A DNA stretch of 64,000 nucleotides. It comes from Rhodoferax sp. BLA1. Lineage in GTDB: Bacteria > Pseudomonadota > Gammaproteobacteria > Burkholderiales > Burkholderiaceae_C. Numbering within the stretch: the stretch's first letter is position 1; every line of letters starts with the position of its first letter. Where the stretch lies: positions 434,001 to 498,000 of the forward strand of contig NZ_SZVI01000001.1 in the NCBI RefSeq assembly GCF_013416775.1, in the 5' to 3' direction. Shown piece by piece: positions 30,666 through 40,616 of the stretch. The notes under the pieces are model-generated. The model saw nothing but the letters and a program-made list of their open reading frames with translations. It had not been told where the DNA came from and searched no databases. Position numbers and translations under genes: made by a program.

Positions 30666-31345
30666 CAGTTCGCCCCTTTCGATTCAACGGTTTTTGCTTT
30701 GATGGCGGGACGCACGGTCACAAAACCACCAGCAGAACCAGGGATAGCACCCTTGATCAACAACAACTGACGAGACTCATCAACCCGGACAATATCCAGA
30801 TTCTGCGTCGTCACCAGATCAACACCCAGGTGACCCGTCATGCGCTTACCAGGAAACACCCGACCCGGATCTTGAGCCATACCAATGGAGCCAGGAACAT
30901 TGTGCGAACGGCTGTTACCGTGAGACGCGCGCTGCGAACTCATATGGTGCCGTTTGATGGTGCCAGCATAACCCTTACCAATCGTGGTACCTTGGATATC
31001 CACTTTTTGACCGACTGCAAAGACAGCAGACACAGGAACCACGGCACCCGCTTGATACGAGGCGGCAGCCTCTGGGGTCACACGAAATTCGCGAATGATT
31101 TCACCCGCCTCAACACCCGCCTTGGCAAGATGCCCAGCGGTCGGCTTGTTGACACGAGAGGCTTTTCTCGCGCCAAATGTCACTTGCAAAGCAACATAGC
31201 CATCGTTCTCTTGGGTTTTGACTTGAGTCACTCGGTTGTTGGACACATCAATCACAGTGACAGGAATTGCATTCCCATCATCTGTAAACAGACGCATCAT
31301 GCCAACTTTGCGACCAAGCAATCCAAAGTGATTGCTTAGACTCAT
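30665..31345 (-). CDS. rplC: 50S ribosomal protein L3
   Basis: ATG 31345 gives 226 residues ([20 protein letters not shown]); GGAGAAAACA sits directly upstream as an [23 protein letters not shown] and [20 protein letters not shown] are L3 motifs. The longer in-frame reading upstream lies in a leader region, not in the protein. The gap from rpsJ is unusually large (176 bp) and holds a promoter. Confidence 0.98.
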   Translation of the reverse strand: MSLSNHFGLLGRKVGMMRLFTDDGNAIPVTVIDVSNNRVTQVKTQENDGYVALQVTFGARKASRVNKPTAGHLAKAGVEAGEIIREFRVTPEAAASYQAGAVVPVSAVFAVGQKVDIQGTTIGKGYAGTIKRHHMSSQRASHGNSRSHNVPGSIGMAQDPGRVFPGKRMTGHLGVDLVTTQNLDIVRVDESRQLLLIKGAIPGSAGGFVTVRPAIKAKTVESKGAN

Positions 31346-31464
31346 TGTTTTCTCCATAACTTTCACCAGCCCCACTTCAATTGGTGAGACTGTTTGGTTG
31401 TGAAAGAGGGTTGATAAAAATCTGCGACATAGACTTTTGCAAGCCCATCTCAACAGAGCCAGCG

Positions 31465-31493
31465 AGTATAACCACAGATCGCCGCGTGCGCAA
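31465..31493 (-). promoter_or_regulatory. Predicted sigma-70 promoter between rpsJ and rplC
   Basis: On the minus strand, TTGCGC (31488-31493), 17 bases, then TATACT (31465-31470). The -10 is five of six; the -35 is weak. Transcripts would start near 31458, giving a leader of about 110 bases before rplC. It would let the rplC-rpsQ part be expressed apart from str and rpsJ. Confidence 0.55.
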
Positions 31494-31521
31494 GCAAATC
31501 AGTTCTCGCCGGAAACTGCAG

Positions 31522-31836
31522 TTACTGCAATTTGATCTCTACATCCACACCTGCCGGCAAATCAAGCTTCATCAGTGCGTCAACGGTCTTGTCAGTCGGA
31601 TCCACGATGTCCATCAAGCGTTGATGGGTGCGGATTTCGAACTGGTCACGACTGGTTTTGTTGACGTGAGGTGAACGCAAAATGTCAAAACGCTTCATGC
31701 GTGTTGGCAAAGGCACTGGGCCTTTGACAATGGCACCCGTGCGCTTGGCGGTGTCCACAATTTCAGCGGCCGATTGGTCGATCAGCTTGTAATCAAACGC
31801 CTTCAGGCGGATGCGGATTTTTTGTTTCGTTGCCAT
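31522..31836 (-). CDS. rpsJ: 30S ribosomal protein S10
   Basis: 104 residues. [20 protein letters not shown] and [20 protein letters not shown] are S10 (NusE) signatures; it also serves in antitermination with NusB. It follows tuf by 12 bp and so belongs to the str transcript, whereas in E. coli it begins a separate operon. Confidence 0.98.
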   Translation of the reverse strand: MATKQKIRIRLKAFDYKLIDQSAAEIVDTAKRTGAIVKGPVPLPTRMKRFDILRSPHVNKTSRDQFEIRTHQRLMDIVDPTDKTVDALMKLDLPAGVDVEIKLQ

Positions 31837-31848
31837 AATGTTCCCTTA

Positions 31849-33039
31849 TTAAGCAAGAATCTTGGCAACCACACCGGCACCAACGGTCTTACCACCTTCA
31901 CGGATAGCAAAGCGCAGACCTTCTTCCATGGCGATGGGTGCAATCAGCTTCACAGTGATCGACACGTTGTCACCAGGCATCACCATTTCTTTGCCTTCTG
32001 GCAATTCAATGGCACCGGTCACGTCGGTCGTACGGAAGTAGAACTGAGGACGGTAGTTGCTGAAAAACGGGGTGTGACGACCACCTTCGTCTTTGGACAG
32101 CACATAGACTTCACCAGTGAAGTGGGTGTGCGGCTTGATCGAACCCGGTTTGCACAGCACTTGGCCGCGCTGGACGTCTTCACGCTTGGTGCCGCGCAAC
32201 AAGATGCCAACGTTGTCGCCCGCTTGACCTTGGTCGAGCAGTTTGCGGAACATTTCAACACCGGTGCAGGTGGTCTTTTGGGTGTCATGGATGCCGACGA
32301 TTTCGATTTCTTCGCCGACTTTGACGATGCCGCGCTCGATACGACCAGTCACCACAGTACCACGACCCGAGATGGAGAACACGTCTTCCACTGGCATCAG
32401 GAAGGCACCATCCACAGCGCGCTCTGGCGTGGGGATGTAGCTGTCCAATGCGTCAGCGAGTTTGAAGATGGAACCTTCACCCAATTCACCTTTGTCGCCT
32501 TCCATGGCGAGCTTGGCTGAGCCATGGATGATGGGGGTGTCGTCACCTGGGAAGTCATACTTGTCCAGGAGTTCACGCACTTCCATTTCAACAAGTTCAA
32601 GCAGTTCAGCGTCATCCACCATGTCGCACTTGTTCAAGTAGACGATGATGTAAGGCACACCGACCTGGCGAGCCAACAGGATGTGCTCACGGGTCTGAGG
32701 CATGGGGCCGTCAGCAGCAGAACAAACCAGGATAGCGCCGTCCATTTGAGCAGCGCCGGTGATCATGTTTTTCACATAGTCGGCGTGTCCAGGGCAGTCA
32801 ACGTGGGCGTAGTGACGTGCAGCGGTTTCGTATTCAACGTGGGCGGTGTTGATGGTGATACCACGAGCCTTTTCTTCGGGCGCTGCGTCGATTTGATCGT
32901 AGGCTTTGGCTTGACCGCCAAATTTAGCTGCCAGCACGGTGGTGATGGCTGCAGTCAAGGTGGTTTTGCCGTGGTCAACGTGACCAATGGTGCCCACGTT
33001 GACGTGGGGCTTGGTACGTGTGAATTTTTCTTTTGCCAT
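31849..33039 (-). CDS. tuf: Elongation factor Tu
   Basis: 396 residues. G1 [15 protein letters not shown]3 [15 protein letters not shown] and G4 NKCDMVDD are intact, as are the C-terminal barrel motifs ([16 protein letters not shown]). It delivers aminoacyl-tRNA to the ribosome. The 110-bp spacer from fusA holds a long-range inverted repeat. Most relatives have a second tuf copy elsewhere. Confidence 0.98.
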   Translation of the reverse strand: MAKEKFTRTKPHVNVGTIGHVDHGKTTLTAAITTVLAAKFGGQAKAYDQIDAAPEEKARGITINTAHVEYETAARHYAHVDCPGHADYVKNMITGAAQMDGAILVCSAADGPMPQTREHILLARQVGVPYIIVYLNKCDMVDDAELLELVEMEVRELLDKYDFPGDDTPIIHGSAKLAMEGDKGELGEGSIFKLADALDSYIPTPERAVDGAFLMPVEDVFSISGRGTVVTGRIERGIVKVGEEIEIVGIHDTQKTTCTGVEMFRKLLDQGQAGDNVGILLRGTKREDVQRGQVLCKPGSIKPHTHFTGEVYVLSKDEGGRHTPFFSNYRPQFYFRTTDVTGAIELPEGKEMVMPGDNVSITVKLIAPIAMEEGLRFAIREGGKTVGAGVVAKILA

Positions 33040-33062
33040 TTTTCAGTTCCTTAAAAGAGCAA

Positions 33063-33118
33063 TGCCCGTGGATTGGTTTAATGTTTGCATGTCGTCACTG
33101 GATCCCTTGCCACGGGCA
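33063..33118 (-). other. 9-bp perfect inverted repeat in the fusA-tuf spacer
   Basis: TGCCCGTGG (33063-33071) and CCACGGGCA (33110-33118) are perfect complements 38 bases apart. In the mRNA they would fold into a long hairpin before the tuf start. No U-tract follows, so it is more likely a processing or translation-control element than a terminator. Confidence 0.55.
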
Positions 33119-33149
33119 GCGCGGGGTGCGACATCGCAGACAGATTTTT

Positions 33150-35252
33150 TTACTTGGCGCGAGCTGCCATGATGGCTTCAGACACGTTACGCGGTGCTTC
33201 CGTGTAGTGCTTGAATTCCATCGTGTAAGTCGCACGCCCTTGAGACATGGAACGCAGAGTGGTTGAATAACCAAACATTTCAGACAGCGGCACTTCAGCC
33301 TTGATGGCCTTGCCACCACCGACCATGTCTTCCATACCTTGAACCATGCCACGGCGTGAGGACAAATCGCCCATCACGTTGCCAGCATAGTCTTCAGGGG
33401 TTTCCACTTCCACAGCCATCATGGGCTCAAGAATCACCGGACCAGCCTTGCGGCAGCCTTCCTTGAAACCAAAGATAGCAGCCATCTTGAACGCCAGTTC
33501 ATTGGAGTCCACATCGTGGTACGAACCGAAGTGCAACGTGACCTTGACGTCAACCACAGGGTAGCCAGCCAACACACCTTGTGTGACGGCTTCGTGAATA
33601 CCCTTTTCGACCGCCGGAATGAACTCGCGCGGCACCACACCACCCTTGATCGCATCAACGAACTCAATACCCTTACCGGCTTCATTGGGTTCAATCTTCA
33701 GCACCACGTGACCGTATTGACCCTTACCACCAGACTGACGCACGAATTTGCCTTCAGCATCTTCAATGGTTTTGCGGATGGTTTCACGGTAGGCGACCTG
33801 CGGCTTGCCAACGTTGGCGTCCACGCCAAATTCGCGCTTCATGCGGTCAACAATGATTTCCAAGTGAAGTTCACCCATACCGGCAATCAGCGTCTGGCCA
33901 GACTCTTCGTCGGTCTTGACGCGGAATGACGGATCTTCCTGAGCCAAACGCTGCAAAGCGATGCCCATCTTTTCCTGGTCAACCTTGGTTTTTGGCTCGA
34001 CCGCCTGGGTAATCACTGGCTCAGGGAAAATCATGCGTTCCAGCATGATGATGGCATTTGGATCACACAGGGTTTCACCAGTGGTGACATCTTTCAGGCC
34101 AATACAAGCAGCGATGTCGCCGGCGACAATTTCGCTCACTTCTTCGCGCTTGTTGGCGTGCATTTGCACGATACGGCCAATACGCTCTTTTTTGCCGCGA
34201 ATCGGGTTGTAAACCGTGTCACCTTTGGTCAAGACACCCGAATACACACGCACGAAAGTCAACTGACCCACAAACGGATCGGTCATCAACTTGAATGCCA
34301 GCGCAGAGAATTTTTCTGTGTCACTGGCTTGACGCACGATAGGTGCATCATCTTCATCGATGCCCTTCACCGGCGGAATATCCACGGGCGACGGCATGAA
34401 CTCAATCACTGCATCCAGCATCCGCTGCACACCCTTGTTTTTGAAGGCCGAGCCGCAATACATCGGCTGGATTTCACTGGCGATGGTTCGCGTACGAATA
34501 CCAAGCTTGATTTCTTCTTCAGACAAATCGCCTTCTTCAAGGTACTTGTTCATGAACTCTTCAGAAGCTTCAGCAGCAGCTTCAACCATCTTCTCGCGCC
34601 ACTCCTTGGCCAACCCAACGAGTTCGGCCGGGATGTCACGGTAGTCAAACAACATACCTTGCGAGGCTTCATCCCAGATGATGGCTTTCATCTTGAGCAA
34701 ATCAACCACCCCAGTGAAGTTTTCTTCAGCACCAATCGGGATCACCATGGGCACAGGGTTGGCCTTCAAGCGCAGTTTCATCTGATCGACAACCTTGAAG
34801 AAGTTGGCACCCGTGCGGTCCATCTTGTTCACAAAGGCCAGACGAGGCACCTTGTATTTGTTGGCCTGACGCCAAACGGTTTCAGACTGCGGCTGCACAC
34901 CACCCACAGCACAGTAAACCATACACGCACCATCAAGCACGCGCATGGAGCGCTCAACTTCAATCGTGAAATCGACGTGTCCAGGGGTGTCAATGATGTT
35001 GATGCGGTGCTCAGGCAAGGACTTGTCCATACCCTTCCAGAAGCAAGTGGTTGCGGCTGACGTGATCGTGATGCCGCGCTCCTGCTCTTGCTCCATCCAA
35101 TCCATGGTGGCCGCACCATCGTGCACTTCACCAATCTTGTGGTTGACACCGGTATAAAAAAGCACGCGCTCGGTAGTGGTGGTTTTACCAGCGTCAATGT
35201 GAGCAGAAATGCCGATGTTGCGATAACGCTCAATGGGGGTATGGCGGGCCAT
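33150..35252 (-). CDS. fusA: Elongation factor G
   Basis: 700 residues. The G domain has [37 protein letters not shown] and [12 protein letters not shown]; domain IV has [14 protein letters not shown]. It drives translocation with GTP. Located between rpsG (163-bp spacer with an 8-bp hairpin) and tuf. Confidence 0.98.
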   Translation of the reverse strand: MARHTPIERYRNIGISAHIDAGKTTTTERVLFYTGVNHKIGEVHDGAATMDWMEQEQERGITITSAATTCFWKGMDKSLPEHRINIIDTPGHVDFTIEVERSMRVLDGACMVYCAVGGVQPQSETVWRQANKYKVPRLAFVNKMDRTGANFFKVVDQMKLRLKANPVPMVIPIGAEENFTGVVDLLKMKAIIWDEASQGMLFDYRDIPAELVGLAKEWREKMVEAAAEASEEFMNKYLEEGDLSEEEIKLGIRTRTIASEIQPMYCGSAFKNKGVQRMLDAVIEFMPSPVDIPPVKGIDEDDAPIVRQASDTEKFSALAFKLMTDPFVGQLTFVRVYSGVLTKGDTVYNPIRGKKERIGRIVQMHANKREEVSEIVAGDIAACIGLKDVTTGETLCDPNAIIMLERMIFPEPVITQAVEPKTKVDQEKMGIALQRLAQEDPSFRVKTDEESGQTLIAGMGELHLEIIVDRMKREFGVDANVGKPQVAYRETIRKTIEDAEGKFVRQSGGKGQYGHVVLKIEPNEAGKGIEFVDAIKGGVVPREFIPAVEKGIHEAVTQGVLAGYPVVDVKVTLHFGSYHDVDSNELAFKMAAIFGFKEGCRKAGPVILEPMMAVEVETPEDYAGNVMGDLSSRRGMVQGMEDMVGGGKAIKAEVPLSEMFGYSTTLRSMSQGRATYTMEFKHYTEAPRNVSEAIMAARAK

Positions 35253-35290
35253 GATGGATCCTTGGTTGATCTATATTTTCAAACTACTAC

Positions 35291-35318
35291 GCCGCTGAAG
35301 GCTTGTGACCTCAGCGGC
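35291..35318 (-). other. Stem-loop in the rpsG-fusA spacer
   Basis: GCCGCTGA (35291-35298) and TCAGCGGC (35311-35318) form a perfect 8-bp stem with a 12-base loop. There is no following U-tract on the minus strand. It may be an mRNA processing or ribosomal-protein binding site. Confidence 0.5.
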
Positions 35319-35415
35319 GCAGGGAGCAGCTTTCAAACCGAGCAGTCTTGCAGGCAGTATCGAGGACACAACCAGAGACTGCAGCGACGCATGAAAACCG
35401 CGCAGTAGCCGCTGC

Positions 35416-35889
35416 TTAGAAGCGGAAGTGAGAGAAAGCCTTGTTGGCTTCGGCCATGCGGTGAACTTCGTCACGCTTTTTCATGGCACCGCCACGACCT
35501 TCGGTAGCCTCCAGCAACTCATTGGCCAGACGCAGGGCCATGGATTTTTCACCACGTTTGCGAGCAGCTTCCTTGATCCAGCGCATGCTTAAGGCCAAAC
35601 GACGGACCGGACGCACTTCCACCGGCACTTGGTAGTTAGCACCACCAACACGGCGGGACTTCACCTCAACCAGCGGCTTCACGTTGTTGATAGCCACGGT
35701 AAACGCCTCGAGAGCGTCTTTATCGGGGTGCTTCTTGGCGATTTGCTCCAGCGCGCCATAAATGATGCGCTCAGCAACCGCTTTTTTGCCGCCTTCCATG
35801 ATCACGTTCATGAATTTGGACAGCTCGACATTGCCGAATTTAGGATCCGGCAGGATTTCACGTTTAGGGACTTCGCGACGACGTGGCAT
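35416..35889 (-). CDS. rpsG: 30S ribosomal protein S7
   Basis: 157 residues starting [40 protein letters not shown] and [17 protein letters not shown] are S7 signatures. S7 nucleates head assembly and represses the str operon in E. coli by binding the rpsL-rpsG spacer; that spacer here (153 bp) holds two stem-loops. Confidence 0.98.
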   Translation of the reverse strand: MPRRREVPKREILPDPKFGNVELSKFMNVIMEGGKKAVAERIIYGALEQIAKKHPDKDALEAFTVAINNVKPLVEVKSRRVGGANYQVPVEVRPVRRLALSMRWIKEAARKRGEKSMALRLANELLEATEGRGGAMKKRDEVHRMAEANKAFSHFRF

Positions 35890-35932
35890 TTTTTTACCTC
35901 TATTGCTTCAGTTGGTGTTTCAACAACACCGC

Positions 35933-35980
35933 GAGAGTTAACAAATAAGACTCTCACTTACTCGACCCGAACCTTGGGTC
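35933..35980 (-). promoter_or_regulatory. Two stem-loops in the rpsL-rpsG spacer (possible S7 control site)
   Basis: GAGAGT (35933-35938) pairs with ACTCTC (35950-35955), and GACCC (35964-35968) pairs with GGGTC (35976-35980). In E. coli the equivalent spacer is where S7 binds to regulate translation. Location and structure fit, but sequence alone does not show S7 binding. Confidence 0.4.
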
Positions 35981-36042
35981 ACTACGTTTGCCGACTGCGC
36001 CACGCAGCAACAAACACCTCTTTAAACCAACAGACCAAAAGC

Positions 36043-36420
36043 TTATTTAGCCTTAGGACGTTTTGCACCGTATTTGGAACGCGACTGCTTGCGGTCTTTC
36101 ACGCCTTGCAAGTCAAGCGAGCCACGCACGATGTGGTAACGCACACCAGGCAAATCCTTGACACGACCACCACGAACCAGCACCACGCTGTGTTCCTGCA
36201 AGTTGTGGCCTTCACCGCCGATGTAAGAAATCACCTCAAACCCATTGGTCAAGCGCACTTTGGCAACTTTACGCAAAGCCGAGTTGGGCTTCTTGGGGGT
36301 GGTGGTGTAAACGCGGGTGCAAACACCGCGGCGTTGTGGAGAATTTTCCATCGCCGGGCTTTTGGACTTGATCGTTTCGACCGCGCGCCCCTGACGAATT
36401 AACTGATTAATGGTTGGCAC
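36043..36420 (-). CDS. rpsL: 30S ribosomal protein S12
   Basis: 125 residues. [10 protein letters not shown] at the N-terminus, then [40 protein letters not shown] and the final [10 protein letters not shown] are diagnostic. The lysine of PKKPN, mutated in streptomycin resistance, is wild type. A GTG start (36420) preceded by TAGGAGGCTCAG is used. First gene of the block, with a clear promoter upstream. Confidence 0.97.
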   Translation of the reverse strand: MPTINQLIRQGRAVETIKSKSPAMENSPQRRGVCTRVYTTTPKKPNSALRKVAKVRLTNGFEVISYIGGEGHNLQEHSVVLVRGGRVKDLPGVRYHIVRGSLDLQGVKDRKQSRSKYGAKRPKAK

Positions 36421-36490
36421 CTGAGCCTCCTAAAAACTAAACGTCCCTAAACGCTTAAGAAAACATGAAAATAACGAGAACGTGAACCCC

Positions 36491-36505
36491 TTCGGAAATT
36501 CCGAA
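36491..36505 (-). promoter_or_regulatory. Palindrome at the start of the str-operon leader
   Basis: TTCGGAAATTCCGAA is a perfect 7-1-7 palindrome that starts about 10 bases past the predicted -10 box, at or just after the transcription start. It could be an operator or a 5' hairpin (extended by GGGC/CCCC flanks) that stabilises or controls the message. Confidence 0.5.
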
Positions 36506-36514
36506 AAGCCCGCT

Positions 36515-36543
36515 ACTATATCAGGTAGCCTTGATGAGGGCAA
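36515..36543 (-). promoter_or_regulatory. Predicted sigma-70 promoter of the str-S10 block
   Basis: Minus strand: TTGCCC (36538-36543), 17-base spacer, TATAGT (36515-36520). Spacing is ideal and the -10 matches five of six. It lies directly after the dacC stop codon and about 95 bp before the rpsL start. Confidence 0.72.
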
Positions 36544-36549
36544 TGGACT

Positions 36550-37695
36550 TTATTTGATCCAGAGCCGCACGGCATCCCACGCGCGGCCAAGCACCCCTGC
36601 CTGCTCAACCTCTTGCAGGGCCAGCAGCGGCACCTCGGCCACCAGTTGACCCTGGCTGCTGACCTTGAGCGTTCCGACGGCTTGCCATTTGGTCAACGGG
36701 GCCACCAGCGGCTCCGGACGCGCCACCTCGGTGGACAATTTGGTAGTGCTTCCAGCTGGCACCGCCACAATGATCGGCCGGGGTTGCCCCAGGCCAACGG
36801 TGGACTGGGTCCCCTTCCAGATGGCAGGTGTCACCACCGCCTGGTTGCCATCAAACAGCTTGACCGCCTCAAAGGCGGTGTAACCCCAATTCAGCAGCTT
36901 CTGTGACTCGTTGGCGCGGGCGTTTTCGCTGGCCGTCCCCAACATCACAGACAACAGGCGCCGACTTCCGACCCCTGCCACATCACGGTGAGCAGTGGCA
37001 ATCAGGCAATAACCCGCCGCATCGGTGTGCCCGGTTTTTAAGCCGTCCACCGTCGGATCGCGAAACAGCAGGGAATTGCGGTTGTTGTCATTGGCCGCAG
37101 GGGTGCCCGGATAGCGGTAATGTTTGATTGCGTAATAGTGCACATAGTCGGGAAAATCACGCATCAGCCGCGTGGCCAGCACACTCAAATCACGCGCTGT
37201 GGTGGTGTGGCCCGCTTCGGCCAGACCTTCCGGGTTCTTGTAACTGGTGGACTTCATGCCAAGAATCTTGGCCTGCTCGTTCATCATTTGCACAAAACGC
37301 TCAACATTGCCACCCACACCTTCGGCCAGTGCCATGGTGGCGTCGTTGCCACTTTGCACAATCATGCCCTTGATCAGGTCTTCCACCGGCACCTGCATCT
37401 TCGGGTCAATGAACATGCGTGAACCGGGCATCTTCCAGGCGCGTTCACTCACCGGCAGGGTTTGTTTGAGGTCGATTTTTTTGTTGCGCAAGGCATCAAA
37501 CACCAGGTAAGCCGTCATCAGCTTGGTCAATGACGCCGGCTCCACCGGCATGTCGATGTCTTTTTGCGCCAGGATCTGATTCGCCGTCACATCCAGCAGC
37601 ACATACGAGCGAGCGGCAATTTCAGGGGCTTGCGGGGTTTGTGCCGCAGCCGTCAGTGCAACCCAGGCAACCAGAGTCAAGAAGACTTTTTTCAT
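36550..37695 (-). CDS. dacC: D-alanyl-D-alanine carboxypeptidase (PBP5/6 type)
   Basis: 381 residues with a signal peptide (about 1-18, ending ALTAAA). The serine-peptidase S11 triad is complete: S55-x-x-K58 in ASLTKLM, S115-G-N117 in IVQSGNDAT, and K220-T-G in GLKTGHTDAAG. The C-terminal PBP5_C domain and a final amphipathic anchor (WDAVRLWIK) are present. It trims the terminal D-Ala from murein pentapeptides at the outer face of the inner membrane. The symbol follows usual naming; dacA is equally used. A repeat copy lies upstream of its start. Confidence 0.94.
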   Translation of the reverse strand: MKKVFLTLVAWVALTAAAQTPQAPEIAARSYVLLDVTANQILAQKDIDMPVEPASLTKLMTAYLVFDALRNKKIDLKQTLPVSERAWKMPGSRMFIDPKMQVPVEDLIKGMIVQSGNDATMALAEGVGGNVERFVQMMNEQAKILGMKSTSYKNPEGLAEAGHTTTARDLSVLATRLMRDFPDYVHYYAIKHYRYPGTPAANDNNRNSLLFRDPTVDGLKTGHTDAAGYCLIATAHRDVAGVGSRRLLSVMLGTASENARANESQKLLNWGYTAFEAVKLFDGNQAVVTPAIWKGTQSTVGLGQPRPIIVAVPAGSTTKLSTEVARPEPLVAPLTKWQAVGTLKVSSQGQLVAEVPLLALQEVEQAGVLGRAWDAVRLWIK

Positions 37696-37741
37696 GAGGG
37701 GTAAGGCGTCGACCCAGCCACAGGCAGGTTACTAACTATAG

Positions 37742-37789
37742 TTAATATAGCTATGAGCCCTTTATACATAAGGGCTTGAGCACAAAATA
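37742..37789 (+). repeat. Dispersed repeat, copy 3
   Basis: TAATATAGCTATGAGCCC followed by TTTATACATAAGGGCTTGAG and CACAAAAT. This is close to the consensus, with an internal AGCCCTTTAT/ATAAGGGCT palindrome. It lies between the dacC start and the end of the ferredoxin gene. Confidence 0.85.
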
Positions 37790-37801
37790 TCTTGAATCAA
37801 A

Positions 37802-38179
37802 TCAATGCCCCACGTCTGGCGGCACCAGCAGTCGCTCGACCACCTGCCCGTGTTTCAGGTGGGATTCCACAATCTCTTCAATGTCAGCTTTGTCCACATA
37901 GCTGTACCAAACTGCCTCGGGGTAAACCACCGCCACCGGCCCCGCTGCACAGCGGTCCAGACAACCCGCCTTGTTCACCCGCACCTGACCTGGGCCCGCC
38001 AGCCCGGCCGTTTTCACCAACACCTTGCAGTGCTCAAAAGCGCCTTGGGCGTCAAACTGCGCGCAGCTGGTCTGACCATTGGTTCGCTCATTGGTACAGA
38101 AAAAAATGTGCCGCTGAAAATAACTGGCGGCGGGTGCCACCGTGGCAGTGGCAGCCTCTGGGGATGTGGAGTGTGTCAT
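37802..38179 (-). CDS. Thioredoxin-like [2Fe-2S] ferredoxin
   Basis: 125 residues. Cluster cysteines follow the thioredoxin-like ferredoxin (Shethna/NuoE-like) pattern: HIFFCTNERTNGQTSC (C-x10-C) and NKAGCLDRCAAGP (C-x3-C). The chain continues with VVYPEAVWYSYVDKADIEEI, typical of the (2Fe-2S) ferredoxin family linked to sucrase/ferredoxin-like proteins. It is a small soluble electron carrier; the partner is unknown. It starts 9 bp after the VanZ-like gene, suggesting one transcript. Confidence 0.88.
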   Translation of the reverse strand: MTHSTSPEAATATVAPAASYFQRHIFFCTNERTNGQTSCAQFDAQGAFEHCKVLVKTAGLAGPGQVRVNKAGCLDRCAAGPVAVVYPEAVWYSYVDKADIEEIVESHLKHGQVVERLLVPPDVGH

Positions 38180-38188
38180 GACTGAATT

Positions 38189-39289
38189 TTAGTTGCGCGG
38201 CTCTTTTCCCCACACCCGACTCAGCACATAGAGCAGTGTCGCAAAAGGCCACAACCAACCCAGCCACTGCGCCAACCCGTGAAAGCGAATAAAACGGCCC
38301 TGCTCCCACATGAACAAGGTCTGCTCAAAATAAGGGTCGGTCGAGGTCTGGTTGATCAGGCTCAGATCCACCCCCAAAGCCAACACAGCGAGGGCGGCGG
38401 CAGCACGCGGTGGCACCGCCAACAGCAACGCGAGCAGTACCAACGCGACCACCAAAGCACCCCGCACCGATTCACTCAACCAGACCCAGGCGTGCTCTGG
38501 CCCAAAACTCAGCGTTGCACTCAAACTGCTCACCCCCACACCCAACATCACCATCCAGATCAGGAACCACAGCCGCTTGCCAGCCTGAGCCATGATGCAA
38601 TACCCCAACAGACCCGGAACCAGCACCCCCAGCAACACACACAGCCATTCGGTCACCGGCCACAGCGGCTGCAACTCAATGTCACGCACCGGCAACCACT
38701 CGAGAAAAGGAGTGTCGGCAAGCAAGTCAGCCAGCGTCGCCTCCAGGCGCTCCATCACCTGACCCAAGCCAAACGGCACCGTGGTCGGAAACAACAAGGC
38801 CAGGGGCCACAGCGCCAACAACACCAAGGCACCGCGCGCGTCCGGCACAAACCAATTGGCCCGAAACCGGCTCCAACGCTGCAGCATCCCCAGTTTTTCC
38901 AGACCCCAGGCCACCAACGCACCCAAGGCCGCGCCTGAAATGTTCAAGACCAAATCCAGGTTGGATGGCACCCGCGCGGGCAGGTAGATTTGCAAGGTTT
39001 CCATGGCCATCGACAAGATGGCGGCGGTTGGCACCGCCAGCAAAATCGCCCAGCGCAGGTGGCCGGTGCGCAGAGCGCCCAGGGTCATGAAAAAACCCAG
39101 CGGCATATAACCCAGCACATTGGAGATGACATCAAACGCGGTCCAGTACCTGGGCCAGGGCGCTGTCAGGAACACCCAGGGCGACACCCCCTGGTCGCGC
39201 CAGCCAAGAAACGGGTACAGGCTGGCGTAAACGATCAGGCCAACATACACGGCCGCCAACGGCCAGGCCGAGGTTTTGTGCGCAGGCAT
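38189..39289 (-). CDS. VanZ family membrane protein
   Basis: 366 residues. The N-terminal VanZ-like domain (about 10-130) has LIVYASLYPFLGWRDQG, DVISNVLGYMPLGFFMTLGA and METLQIYLPARVPSNLDLVLN. Further membrane helices follow (about 10 in total). VanZ itself gives low teicoplanin resistance by an unknown route, and most homologues have no tested function. Upstream lies a leader/sRNA locus with a strong terminator, so transcription of this gene may be attenuated. Confidence 0.88.
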   Translation of the reverse strand: MPAHKTSAWPLAAVYVGLIVYASLYPFLGWRDQGVSPWVFLTAPWPRYWTAFDVISNVLGYMPLGFFMTLGALRTGHLRWAILLAVPTAAILSMAMETLQIYLPARVPSNLDLVLNISGAALGALVAWGLEKLGMLQRWSRFRANWFVPDARGALVLLALWPLALLFPTTVPFGLGQVMERLEATLADLLADTPFLEWLPVRDIELQPLWPVTEWLCVLLGVLVPGLLGYCIMAQAGKRLWFLIWMVMLGVGVSSLSATLSFGPEHAWVWLSESVRGALVVALVLLALLLAVPPRAAAALAVLALGVDLSLINQTSTDPYFEQTLFMWEQGRFIRFHGLAQWLGWLWPFATLLYVLSRVWGKEPRN

Positions 39290-39349
39290 GCTGATGTCAC
39301 AGGAAAGGGATCGGGGTCATGCGGCCAGTTTAGGGGAGAACACAGAGCG

Positions 39350-39456
39350 GCCCAAAAAAAACCCCAGCACAAGGGCTGGGGTGGTAAGCCTATTTGCTGT
39401 CACACATCAAGGCCCCGCTCAGGGAGGAAAAGCGGGGGGCAGTAAACTGCCCGGGT
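39350..39456 (-). ncRNA. Candidate small RNA (or attenuator leader of the VanZ gene), about 105 nt
   Basis: The minus strand has a promoter at 39461-39488 and then three consecutive hairpins: GGGCAG-TTTA-CTGCCC (39437-39452); CCCCGCT (39413-39419) with AGCGGGG (39431-39437) and an 11-base loop reading TTTCCTCCCTG; and a terminator at 39354-39382. The second loop carries CCUCC, an anti-Shine-Dalgarno sequence, as seen in trans-acting sRNAs that block ribosome binding. No coding gene lies between this promoter and terminator. The VanZ start is 60 bp beyond the terminator, so a cis attenuator is the alternative. I do not recognise a named family. Confidence 0.65.
39354..39382 (-). terminator. 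Strong intrinsic terminator of the 39.4-kb RNA
   Basis: Minus strand: ACCCCAGC, loop CCTTGT, GCTGGGGT, then eight T (complement of A 39354-39361). The stem is a perfect 8 bp. There is no T-run on the plus-strand side, so it works only leftward. Confidence 0.85.
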
Positions 39457-39460
39457 CGTA

Positions 39461-39493
39461 ATTTAACAAAATTTTTTCCTTGTTTCAAGTCAA
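39461..39493 (-). promoter_or_regulatory. Predicted promoter of the 39.4-kb RNA
   Basis: Minus strand: TTGAAA (39483-39488), 16 bases, TTAAAT (39461-39466). An overlapping TTGACT (39488-39493) would give 21-base spacing. Start is expected near 39454-39456, just before the first hairpin. Confidence 0.55.
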
Positions 39494-39504
39494 GCACGAA
39501 ATAA

Positions 39505-40557
<1,053 letters not shown>

Positions 40558-40602
40558 GAGCTACTGGCCCTTTATCCATAAGGGCTAGACAGCTTTTTCT
40601 TA
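40558..40602 (+). repeat. Dispersed repeat, copy 4
   Basis: GAGCTACTGGCCCTTTATCC followed by ATAAGGGCTAGACAGC and a T-run. The internal GCCCTTTAT/ATAAGGGC palindrome is intact. It begins at the hemB stop codon and ends just before the CorA gene. Confidence 0.85.
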
Positions 40603-40616
40603 TACAACTACTGGGC

